Of a stretch of DNA of 64,000 nucleotides, positions 25,570 to 32,960 are shown piece by piece. Within the stretch, counting starts at the first letter, position 1, and the number at the start of each line of letters is the position of its first letter. The stretch spans positions 496,001-560,000 of the forward strand of contig NZ_CP038437.2 in assembly GCF_008329985.2 (NCBI RefSeq), given 5' to 3'. The DNA comes from Halomonas binhaiensis. Its GTDB lineage: Bacteria > Pseudomonadota > Gammaproteobacteria > Pseudomonadales > Halomonadaceae. The notes under the pieces are model-generated. The model had not been told where the DNA came from. It ran no database searches and was given only the letters and a program-made list of their open reading frames with translations. Position numbers and translations under genes: made by a program.

Positions 25570-26348
25570 GTGGAAAGCTCCGGCGTAGATCGCAGGTCTC
25601 GCAGATAATCCTGGTGCTTTCGGCTCTCGGTGATGCGTTCAAGGTCGATATCGACGATCAGCGTGCCTGGTTCGGCACCCAGCAGTCCGAGAACTTCACC
25701 ATCCGGGCCGGCAACGAGGCTATGCCCGCAGTAATGCAGTTCGTCTTCTTGACCGGCACGGTTGATACAGGCTACGAAACACTGGTTGTCCATCGCACGC
25801 GTGCGGATCTGCAACTGCTGGCGCTCGGCGTTGGGCACCATGTTGGCAGTAGGTGAAAGAATCACCTGGGCCCCGCGCTGGGCGAGTGCGCGGGCCATTT
25901 CAGGAAATTCGTTGTCGTAGCAGATCATCAGTCCCAGGCGGCCAAGGCGGGTGTCGACCACACAGAGTTCGTTTCCCGGGGAAAAGAACGCATGTTCACG
26001 ATCCCACAGCTGGCGCTTGTGATAGGTCGCTTGCCGCTGCCCTTGGTCATCGAACAGCACGGCGGCGTTGGCCAGGCTGCCATCGGGCTGGCGTTCGGCA
26101 AGCCCGACCAACAAGTGCAGCCGATACTGACGTGCCAGTGCCGCTAGCCGGGTTGATGTGGTGCCATCAATCGGCTCGCTGAGGCTATCCAGTTGCGCGA
26201 AGATGTTGTACCCGCTGATGCCTAGCTCTGGGATGGCAACGAGGTCGGCACCTGCACTCACTGCCTGTTCGCACAGGGAAGCGATGTCGGCAAGATTGGC
26301 TTCGATGTTGCCGCGTTCAGGAAAGGTTTGAGCCAGCAGCAAACGCAT
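25566..26348 (-). CDS. Carbon-nitrogen hydrolase (nitrilase superfamily amidase)
   Basis: 260 residues. The Glu-Lys-Cys triad is visible: Glu in IPELGISGYN (about 42), Lys in TYHKRQL (about 107), Cys in GLMICYDNEFPE (about 141). The motifs suit aliphatic amidases/omega-amidases rather than true nitrilases. In an island with AruI and GbuA it could hydrolyse 4-guanidinobutyramide, the product of the arginine monooxygenase route, or a related amide; this is inference. Start ATG 26348 is preferred over an upstream TTG; AGAGGATC lies before it. Confidence 0.85.
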   Translation of the reverse strand: MRLLLAQTFPERGNIEANLADIASLCEQAVSAGADLVAIPELGISGYNIFAQLDSLSEPIDGTTSTRLAALARQYRLHLLVGLAERQPDGSLANAAVLFDDQGQRQATYHKRQLWDREHAFFSPGNELCVVDTRLGRLGLMICYDNEFPEMARALAQRGAQVILSPTANMVPNAERQQLQIRTRAMDNQCFVACINRAGQEDELHYCGHSLVAGPDGEVLGLLGAEPGTLIVDIDLERITESRKHQDYLRDLRSTPELST

Positions 26349-26350
26349 GA

Positions 26351-27688
26351 TCAATGATCCTCTTCGCTATGGGGTACGGCCGACGGACGGCGAACGAACA
26401 GTGTGCAGCCGAACCAGTAGATGGCGCCAGTGATCACGAAGACGGGCAAGGACGCGCCAAAGGAGAGGGGGGACATCAGGGTCCAGTAAGCGGCCAATGC
26501 CGCACCTGAAAGATAGGCGCAAATGGCCACCTTGGCAGTGGGGCGACCGAGTTGATGACGGGCCTTGAGCAGCTCTGAGCTGTAGCCAGCCTTGCCCAGC
26601 AGGAAGTAATCGGCGATCACGACGGCAAAGGCCGGAATGAACAGGGCACCCACCAGCAGCAGGAAATTCTGGAACTGGTCGAGTATGCCCGGGATCAAGG
26701 CACCGAAGACGGTAACCACGCCGATGATCAATGCCGGTTTCCAGAATGCCATGCCGGGGGAGACATTCATGCACGACATGGTCGCGCTGTAGACCGCCAT
26801 GATGTTGGTGGTCATGACCGAGAAGAACACGACCAGTGCCGCCGGCAGGCCGAATCCGAAGCCGCTCAGCAGGCGGGTCGGGTCGTAGGTCTGCGGCATG
26901 CCGGTAAGCACAGACAGGCCAGAGACTACCGCACCGAGCCCCATGGCGATCATCGCTGCCAGCACATAGCCGCTGTAGGTTCCCCAGATGGCGATGCGAC
27001 CGCTCTTGCAGTTGCGGTTGTAGTCGGCAGAAGAGGATATCCAGGAGAACGCAGTGGCGACCACGATATCGAAAGCAATCCCCAGGGTGATGCCATTGCG
27101 CGACTCTATCGGCATGTCCAGCAATGACGTCACGTCATAATGTCGATTGAGCTGGTACAGCACGATGGCAGCAAGTCCAACCATGGCCAGTGCCGCCCAG
27201 CGTTCGACCTTCTCGATACCGAGGTGTCCGCGCAACACGACCAATACCACGATCATTTCGCACAGCACGGTCATCAGCGGCAGGTTCGAGTAGCCGGTGG
27301 CAGACGAGATGGCATAGTCCAGGCTCATGCCTGCCAGCAGAGCCTGAATCCAGCTCCAGGCGATGAGTACCGCCATGTTGATCAGAGATATGATCCGGCT
27401 ACCCAGGGGACCATAGGCTCGGCGTGTCAGGACCATGGAAGGCAGGCCGGTATGTTGCCCCATCAACCCAACCAGCAACAGCGGAATGGCGCCGATCAGA
27501 GAACCCAGCAGTACCGTGCCCATGGCGGTGGTGAAGGGCAGGTCCGGTACCAGCAACATGCCGGTGAGGATGGTGGTGACGACAACGTTGGCGCCGAGCC
27601 ACAGGAACACCGTGCCGAAGGCTCCGAGGCTTTTGCTGTGATGCGCATCTAGAGTGTCTTGTCCGAGCATGCGTTTGGTGATTGTCAT
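26351..27688 (-). CDS. NCS1-family permease (cytosine/purine/allantoin type)
   Basis: 445 residues, about twelve helices in a LeuT-like fold. NCS1 landmarks: the N-terminal LGQDTLDAHHSKSLGAFGTVFLWLGANV region (in part WLGANV), PSMVLTRRAYGPLGS near 80-95 and FSWISSSADYNRNC, where helix 6 contributes to the substrate site. The family imports nucleobases, hydantoins, allantoin or thiamine precursors with Na+ or H+. With amidase and MBL genes following without gaps, the load is likely a nitrogen compound processed by them. Confidence 0.85.
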   Translation of the reverse strand: MTITKRMLGQDTLDAHHSKSLGAFGTVFLWLGANVVVTTILTGMLLVPDLPFTTAMGTVLLGSLIGAIPLLLVGLMGQHTGLPSMVLTRRAYGPLGSRIISLINMAVLIAWSWIQALLAGMSLDYAISSATGYSNLPLMTVLCEMIVVLVVLRGHLGIEKVERWAALAMVGLAAIVLYQLNRHYDVTSLLDMPIESRNGITLGIAFDIVVATAFSWISSSADYNRNCKSGRIAIWGTYSGYVLAAMIAMGLGAVVSGLSVLTGMPQTYDPTRLLSGFGFGLPAALVVFFSVMTTNIMAVYSATMSCMNVSPGMAFWKPALIIGVVTVFGALIPGILDQFQNFLLLVGALFIPAFAVVIADYFLLGKAGYSSELLKARHQLGRPTAKVAICAYLSGAALAAYWTLMSPLSFGASLPVFVITGAIYWFGCTLFVRRPSAVPHSEEDH

Positions 27689-27777
27689 ATTGCTGTCCTT
27701 TGAGGGTACTGTGCATGGCTCATGCCAGTACCCTCACGAAATTGTGATTGTAGGTAAGGACGTTCTCTGAGGATTCT

Positions 27778-29421
27778 CTATGCCTGGGTGACTGCTTCAT
27801 TCCAGGCCGCAGCATCGACCTCGATCAAGATGGGGCCACTGGCGGGGCGGTTGGCGATGGCGCGGGCGAGACCCGCAGGATCAGCAACCCGAGTGGCGGC
27901 ACAACCGAACCCTGCTGCCAGTACCTGGAAATCTGGCGCCTGGATATCCACGCCAAGCCGTGTGACACCGGCGTTGTCCATGTAGCGGCGAATTTCCTCA
28001 TAGCCCTGGTTGTGCCACAGCAGAATGATCACCGGCAGTTGTTCTTCCACCGCACAAGCCAGTTCGGGGAGCGTGAACATCACTCCGCCATCGCCGACCA
28101 GTGCCACCACTGGCAAGTCAGGGCGACCGATGCAGGCTCCCATTGCCGCTGGCAGGCCATAGCCGAGCGTGCCGTAGCCTGAGGCGGAGTTGAAATAACG
28201 CCTGGGATGAGGCTGGCTGACGAGGTGATTGCCGGCATACACCGTGGCGCAGGAGTCTCCCACGATAACTGCATCGGGCAATACTTCCTGCAGGGTGTTG
28301 AACAGAGGCACATAGGCAGAGAACGCAGGATCGCCAGCCAGATTCAGTGCCGTCAGAGCGGCCTTGGTGCGTGCTTCGCCTTCTCTCGACAGGTGTCGGT
28401 TCTGAAAGCGCTCAGCCAAGGCGGACAGGGTGAGCCCAGCATCCGCCACCATGGCCAGATCCGCTTGATGATTGCGAGCGAGCTGCTCGGCATCGATGTC
28501 GACGCGAATCAAGCGCCCAGCGAGGGCAAAACCATCATCGAATACCACGTCATAGTCGGTTTCACCGATCTCGGTACCGATGGCCAGCACCACATCGGCT
28601 TGCATGGCCATGTCGCGCACGGGCGGAAATGATGCATTGGGGCCGAGATCGAGAGGATGGTGGCGACCCAGCAATCCTTTGGCATTGACCGTGGTCACGG
28701 TCGGTGCATCCAGCGCTTCCACCAACTGGCGTGCTGCCTCGGGGGCCGCCACGCAGCCGCCGCCCAGAAGGACCAGCGGTCGCTTGGCCTGTTCGAGCCA
28801 TTGGCAGGCTCGATCAAGAGCATCGGGAGACGGAGCCGCCTTGACCAGACCACAGCGTTGCCAGTGACGAGGTGGTGTCACGGGCGCATTGAACAGATCG
28901 ATGGGAATCTCGATATGCACCGGTCCAGGTCGTGCGCCTTCGAACACGGCGAAGGCCCGAGCCAGGACTTCGGGCAGACCATCAGGATCGAGCAGGGTAT
29001 GGCTGAAGCGGGAAACGCCGGCCATTAGTTGCTGCTGGCTGGGTAGCTCATGCAGCCGGCCCTGGCCTCGGCCCAGGGTATCGGTGCGATTGACACTGGA
29101 AATCACCAGCATGGGAATGGAATCGGCCAGGGCCTGCCCCATGGCGGTGGCGATGTTGGTCATGCCGGGGCCGGTGATGATGAAGCATACGCCCGGTTTT
29201 CCGGTTGTCCGGGCATAACCATCGGCCATGAAGCCCGCGCCTTGTTCGTGGCGTGGCGTTACATGCCGGATGCCGCTTCCATTTCCATCCTCGGACGCTT
29301 CCTGCTTTCCACCCTCCAGGCCACGATACAGTTCGACGGTATGCACACCAGGGATGCCGAAGATGGTATCCACAGCATAGCTGTCACGCAGCAGGCGAAT
29401 CAGTAGTTCGGCACAGGTCAT
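27778..29421 (-). CDS. aruI: AruI-like 5-guanidino-2-oxopentanoate decarboxylase (ThDP enzyme)
   Basis: 547 residues, three-domain thiamine-diphosphate enzyme. Catalytic Glu59 in HVTPRHEQGAGFMADGYA, the ITGPGMTNIATAMGQA stretch, and the ThDP/Mg motif GDGGVMFTLPELACAV...NQGYEEIRR near 435-465. The VFGIPGVHTVELYRGL-type N-terminus and RPGPVHIEIP region recall P. aeruginosa AruI, which decarboxylates the 2-oxo acid of arginine to 4-guanidinobutyraldehyde. gbuA in the same island supports the call. Residues 37-50 form a Gly/Glu/Asn-rich insertion not expected in AruI. No AruH-type arginine aminotransferase is in the window. Other acetolactate-synthase-like activities remain possible. Confidence 0.78.
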   Translation of the reverse strand: MTCAELLIRLLRDSYAVDTIFGIPGVHTVELYRGLEGGKQEASEDGNGSGIRHVTPRHEQGAGFMADGYARTTGKPGVCFIITGPGMTNIATAMGQALADSIPMLVISSVNRTDTLGRGQGRLHELPSQQQLMAGVSRFSHTLLDPDGLPEVLARAFAVFEGARPGPVHIEIPIDLFNAPVTPPRHWQRCGLVKAAPSPDALDRACQWLEQAKRPLVLLGGGCVAAPEAARQLVEALDAPTVTTVNAKGLLGRHHPLDLGPNASFPPVRDMAMQADVVLAIGTEIGETDYDVVFDDGFALAGRLIRVDIDAEQLARNHQADLAMVADAGLTLSALAERFQNRHLSREGEARTKAALTALNLAGDPAFSAYVPLFNTLQEVLPDAVIVGDSCATVYAGNHLVSQPHPRRYFNSASGYGTLGYGLPAAMGACIGRPDLPVVALVGDGGVMFTLPELACAVEEQLPVIILLWHNQGYEEIRRYMDNAGVTRLGVDIQAPDFQVLAAGFGCAATRVADPAGLARAIANRPASGPILIEVDAAAWNEAVTQA

Positions 29422-30032
29422 TTGGGTAGTCCTTGTGATGGAAACGCCGGATCTGGCGCAAGGCTATACGGTTGGCGAGAAAAGATGCGTTGCACCATCG
29501 GCATAAAGTGGTCGAGTGGCAGTGAGTCGTACTCTGGGTCGAAAGAAGGACAATCCCACTCACGACAAAAGGCCTCACAGTCGTCGAACCAGGGATGGTC
29601 ACGGAAACGTTCTCGGGCATGTTTGTCTGCGCCGAGCTTGTCCCAGTAGTAATACCCCTGGAATACATCGTGATGCTTGATGATCCAGTGGGTTTTCTCG
29701 CTGACGAAGGGCCTGATGATTGATGCGGCATAGGAGGCGTGATCGAACAGCGCCAGTTCATCACCGATATCATGCAGCAATGCAGCGACGATCATTTCTT
29801 CTTCGGCGCCTGCTCGCTCTGCACGAGTCGCTGTTTGCAGGCAATGTTCCAAACGTGTGACCTGGTAGGGCTGATGTCCTTCGCCAAGGCGCTTTAGCGT
29901 TGCCACGACGGTATCGGGCAAGCCATCAAGATATTCCACGTCATGAGCGAGAATGACTTGCCAGTCTTCAGCCGTACTTTGATCAATACGGGTGAACGTT
30001 GCCTTGCCAGGAGCGTGGGAGTTAAGGGCCAT
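29418..30032 (-). CDS. HD-domain protein related to PhnZ/COG4341 predicted phosphohydrolases
   Basis: 204 residues. HD metal motif: H63 in RLEHCLQTA, H87-D88 in LLHDIGDE, further His at 98 and 120/121 and Asp residues in the C-terminal DPEYDSLPLDHF. The H63-to-H87 spacing of 24 equals that I recall between His34 and His58 of PhnZ, a mixed-valence di-iron oxygenase of phosphonate degradation; the opening EHxLQxA also matches. It may thus be an oxygenase or a phosphohydrolase. ATGA overlap with aruI implies a role in the same pathway. Confidence 0.7.
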   Translation of the reverse strand: MALNSHAPGKATFTRIDQSTAEDWQVILAHDVEYLDGLPDTVVATLKRLGEGHQPYQVTRLEHCLQTATRAERAGAEEEMIVAALLHDIGDELALFDHASYAASIIRPFVSEKTHWIIKHHDVFQGYYYWDKLGADKHARERFRDHPWFDDCEAFCREWDCPSFDPEYDSLPLDHFMPMVQRIFSRQPYSLAPDPAFPSQGLPK

Positions 30033-30104
30033 GCGGATCTTTCCTCAATCACATGAACGTTGTCTATGATGCGGCCAGGTCAGGTGCTGGCCGCGCTCCT
30101 GGCA

Positions 30105-31490
30105 TCAGCCCACCAGCCAGTGTGCCATCACCACGATGATCGGCAGGGTAATGACCGTGCGCAGAATGAAGATGACCACCAGCTCCCAGAACTTGAGCGG
30201 AATCTTCGATTTCAGCAGCAGAGCACCGATTTCCGACATGTAGATCAACTGGGTCAGTGACAGGCAGGAAATCACGAAACGTGTCAGCTCACTGTCGATG
30301 TCCTTGGCCAATACTGCGGGCAGGAACATGTCGGCAAAGCCCACCAGGGTGGCCGGGGCAGCCTTGTCGGCCTCGGGCAGTCCCATCCACTCCAGCACCG
30401 GGACCATCGGCAGTGACAGCCAGTCGAAGATTGGGGTGTATTCCACCAGCACCAGGGCCACGGTACCGATGGCGATGACGATCGGCAGCAGGCCAAAGAG
30501 AATATCGGCGACGTTGAACAGTGCGGTGCGTATCAGCTTCACCGCACCTGGCGCAGTACGTGCCCTCGCCACGGCCATACCGAGGCTGTAGCGCAGCAGG
30601 TTCTGCTGGCTGTCATTCTCTTCACGAATCCGGCAGCCCACAGGCTCGTAATAGGTGTTGGGCTTGCGTGAGAGAGGGGGCAGGCGTGGCACGATCACCG
30701 CTGCCACCAGGCCGGCCACTACCACGGTGAGATAGAAAGGAATGAACAGGTGATTGATCTGGGTAAAGGTGGTCACCAGCAGAGCAAAGGCAATCGACAC
30801 GATCGAGAAATTCGTGGCGATGGCGGCGGCTTCTCGACAGTTGTAGAAACCTTGCTCGTACTGCTGGGTAGTGATCAGCACGCCTACGGTGCCGGAACCC
30901 ATCCAAGAGGCCGTAGCATCGATGGCACTGCGCCCTGGCAGGCCGAAGATCTTGCGGAAAGGGGTACGTACCAGGCTGCCGACGAACTCCATGAAACCAA
31001 AATCGACAAGAAGCGGCAGCAGGATGGCGGCAAAGAAGAAAAATGTCACCAGTACAGGCGCCAGGTCATTGAGCATGACACCACCGGTGAAGTCGGAGTT
31101 GATGAACTCCGGGCCGATGTGGAAGTAGGTCATGACCGCGAAGATCGCACCGATGATGCGGGTCACCAGCCATAGCGGAGCGACGTTGAACAGCTCCTGC
31201 ATGGCCTTGTGCTGTGCCCAGCGAGGCTGGGTCAGGGACACCAGCAAGGTAATCAGCGCCGACAGACAGAGCACGCCGGTGGCAATGGCGGGCAATGTGC
31301 TGCCCAGGGTCGCCTTGAGCCAGTCGGCGGCCATTCCCATGCCGATATTGATCGACTCTTCCGTGGAGATGGGCACGAGAAACAACAGGATACCGAGCAA
31401 GGACGGTATGGCGAACTTGAGGACCCCGGCCGCGTTGATGGGAGCGACATCATTGGCCAACTGGTCGGCGGAATGCAGTTGCGAAGACAT
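30105..31490 (-). CDS. YjiH-family membrane protein with nucleoside-recognition (Gate) domain
   Basis: 461 residues with ten or more hydrophobic helices. FLVPISTEESINIGMGMAADWL near residue 40, the Gate-type ASWMGSGTVGVLITTQQYEQGFYNCREAAAIATNFSIVS region and a second half ending VFILRTVITLPIIVVMAHWL fit YjiH. The family is poorly characterised, probably a transporter; E. coli YjiH lies beside a carbohydrate locus. Here it sits between gbuA and the aruI pair, so uptake or efflux of a guanidino compound is possible. Confidence 0.78.
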   Translation of the reverse strand: MSSQLHSADQLANDVAPINAAGVLKFAIPSLLGILLFLVPISTEESINIGMGMAADWLKATLGSTLPAIATGVLCLSALITLLVSLTQPRWAQHKAMQELFNVAPLWLVTRIIGAIFAVMTYFHIGPEFINSDFTGGVMLNDLAPVLVTFFFFAAILLPLLVDFGFMEFVGSLVRTPFRKIFGLPGRSAIDATASWMGSGTVGVLITTQQYEQGFYNCREAAAIATNFSIVSIAFALLVTTFTQINHLFIPFYLTVVVAGLVAAVIVPRLPPLSRKPNTYYEPVGCRIREENDSQQNLLRYSLGMAVARARTAPGAVKLIRTALFNVADILFGLLPIVIAIGTVALVLVEYTPIFDWLSLPMVPVLEWMGLPEADKAAPATLVGFADMFLPAVLAKDIDSELTRFVISCLSLTQLIYMSEIGALLLKSKIPLKFWELVVIFILRTVITLPIIVVMAHWLVG

Positions 31491-31590
31491 AAGCGTTACT
31501 CGTTGATCTTGTAGTGTCGGGGCATGGCTTTTCGCGATGCCCTCATGGCCGAGGCTGCAGACAAACTACTGCGCTCGATCATCCAGCGTT

Positions 31591-31648
31591 AAAATCCACC
31601 TCAAAATGCTCATTTACGGCTTGTAAACTGCGCTTTTCGGCGGATTTT
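31591..31648. repeat. 58-bp imperfect dyad between gbuA and the yjiH-like gene
   Basis: Nested arms share one centre: AAAATCC (31591-31597) with GGATTTT (31642-31648), AAAATGC (31603-31609) with GCGCTTTT (31630-31637), and TTTAC (31613-31617) with GTAAA (31623-31627). It could be a terminator/processing structure for gbuA or a dispersed intergenic palindrome. No T run of canonical length follows. Confidence 0.6.
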
Positions 31649-31732
31649 GCCTTGCCTGATCGTCGCTCGTGACCTTTGTCAGCGCCTCGGACCCTGCCAT
31701 GGCAGGGGCTGCGTCATGTCACTCAGGAACCC

Positions 31733-32683
31733 TCAGTCGCGGCGCTTGACGCCGGGCAGCACGCAGAGCATCTCGTAGAGCAGTGTTGCGCCCATCAGCG
31801 CGGTATTGCCACTGGGGTCATAGGGGGGCGCCACTTCGACCAGATCGCCGCCGACAATGTTGAGTCCCCAGGCTCCGCGGACGATTTCGAGACCTTGCTG
31901 GGCGGTAAGCCCTCCCATTTCCACAGTACCTGTGCCTGGCGCCACGGAAGGATCAAGGCCGTCGATATCAAAGGAAATGTAGACAGGGCCATTCCCCATC
32001 TGCTCGCGAACTTCTGCCATCAGCGGTGCGAGCGACTTGTGCCAGCATTCTTCGGCCTGCACGACACGGAAGCCTTGTTCGCGGCACCAGTCGAAGTCCT
32101 CGGCGGCATAGCCGGTGCCACGCAGGCCAATCTGCACGACGCGCTTGCTGTCGAGCAGCCCTTCTTCCTGGGCACGGCGGAACGGGCAGCCATGGGCCAC
32201 TTCTTCGCCGAACATGTGCTCGTTGACGTCAGCATGCGCATCGATATGAATAAGCCCCACCGGGCCATGCTTCTTGGCGATGGCGCGCAGGATCGGCCAG
32301 GTCAGGGTATGGTCGCCACCGAGGGTGAGGGGCACGCAGTCGTGGGCAAGCACGTCATCATAGAAGTTGCTGATGATGTCGAGGTTCTTGGGCAGGTTGA
32401 AGGTGTTGATCGGTACGTCACCGATATCGGCCACCTGCAGGCTGTCGAAAGGGGCTGCACGGGTCGCCATGTTGTAGGGGCGCAGCATGCGTGACTCATC
32501 ACGAATCTGGCGTGGGCCAAGCCGGGTGCCTGGACGGTTGGAAGTACCGATATCCATGGGAATGCCGATGAAGGCAGCATCAAGGCCTGCGGCAGTGTCT
32601 TGAGTCGGCAGACGCATCATGGTCGCGGGGCCGCCCGAACGCGGCATGACATTTCCACCCAGAGGCTGATTAAAATCGTTCAC
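31733..32683 (-). CDS. gbuA: GbuA, guanidinobutyrase (ureohydrolase)
   Basis: 316-residue ureohydrolase splitting 4-guanidinobutyrate to GABA and urea. Di-manganese ligands: H125 (GGDHTLTW), D148/H150/D152 (IHIDAHADVN), D239/D241 (SFDIDGLDP). The N-terminus NQPLGGNVMPRSGG and the C-terminus LLYEMLCVLPGVKR match Pseudomonas GbuA as I remember it, better than agmatinase SpeB. Starts with GTG; AGGAAG lies 6 bases upstream. Divergent from the sigma-54 activator gene with a sigma-54-like promoter in between. Confidence 0.88.
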   Translation of the reverse strand: MNDFNQPLGGNVMPRSGGPATMMRLPTQDTAAGLDAAFIGIPMDIGTSNRPGTRLGPRQIRDESRMLRPYNMATRAAPFDSLQVADIGDVPINTFNLPKNLDIISNFYDDVLAHDCVPLTLGGDHTLTWPILRAIAKKHGPVGLIHIDAHADVNEHMFGEEVAHGCPFRRAQEEGLLDSKRVVQIGLRGTGYAAEDFDWCREQGFRVVQAEECWHKSLAPLMAEVREQMGNGPVYISFDIDGLDPSVAPGTGTVEMGGLTAQQGLEIVRGAWGLNIVGGDLVEVAPPYDPSGNTALMGATLLYEMLCVLPGVKRRD

Positions 32684-32710
32684 AATGGCTTCCTGCTTTT
32701 GAATGACTGT

Positions 32711-32752
32711 TGTTGAGATTTGACTGTTGAGATTTCGCTGTCGAGATTGCCG
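32711..32752 (+). repeat. Three 14-bp imperfect tandem repeats in the gbuA leader
   Basis: TGTTGAGATTTGAC, TGTTGAGATTTCGC and TGTCGAGATTGCCG, lying between the predicted gbuA promoter and its start codon. Confidence 0.85.
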
Positions 32753-32808
32753 TCAGGTGGCCGATGACGTTGGGACATCCCTGACATGTGGCTTCATTTC
32801 CAAGACCT

Positions 32809-32823
32809 GCAGGAACCATGCCA
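32809..32823 (-). promoter_or_regulatory. Candidate sigma-54 (-24/-12) promoter for gbuA
   Basis: On the minus strand TGGCATGGTTCCTGC matches the consensus TGGCAC-N5-TTGC at 8 of 10 fixed positions, with the essential GG and GC at the correct 10-base spacing. It would start transcription near 32797, leaving a ~115-base leader. The divergent gene encodes a sigma-54 activator. Confidence 0.55.
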
Positions 32824-32875
32824 ATCCCGAAAAGCCTTTGCGGCCGTCAGTTTCATCTGCGATGAGAAGCAGGGT

Positions 32876-32891
32876 GATTCATTTTTGAATC
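32876..32891. promoter_or_regulatory. Dyad with GATTCA/TGAATC arms upstream of the sigma-54 activator gene
   Basis: GATTCA-TTTT-TGAATC. The same half-site (TGAATC) occurs in the 19-bp dyad 25 bases downstream, suggesting paired binding sites for one protein, possibly the activator itself. Confidence 0.45.
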
Positions 32892-32916
32892 GAATTGGGT
32901 CGTGGTGCGATACACT

Positions 32917-32935
32917 AATGAATCATTGATTCATT
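32917..32935. promoter_or_regulatory. 19-bp perfect inverted repeat upstream of the sigma-54 activator gene
   Basis: AATGAATCA-T-TGATTCATT, 25 bases before the chosen start codon and 94 bases from the predicted gbuA promoter, a fitting distance for an upstream activating sequence. It also overlaps where the activator gene promoter or leader must be, so autoregulation is possible. Confidence 0.55.
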
Positions 32936-32960
32936 TATGGATTGTTTTGCGGGAGCCGTT

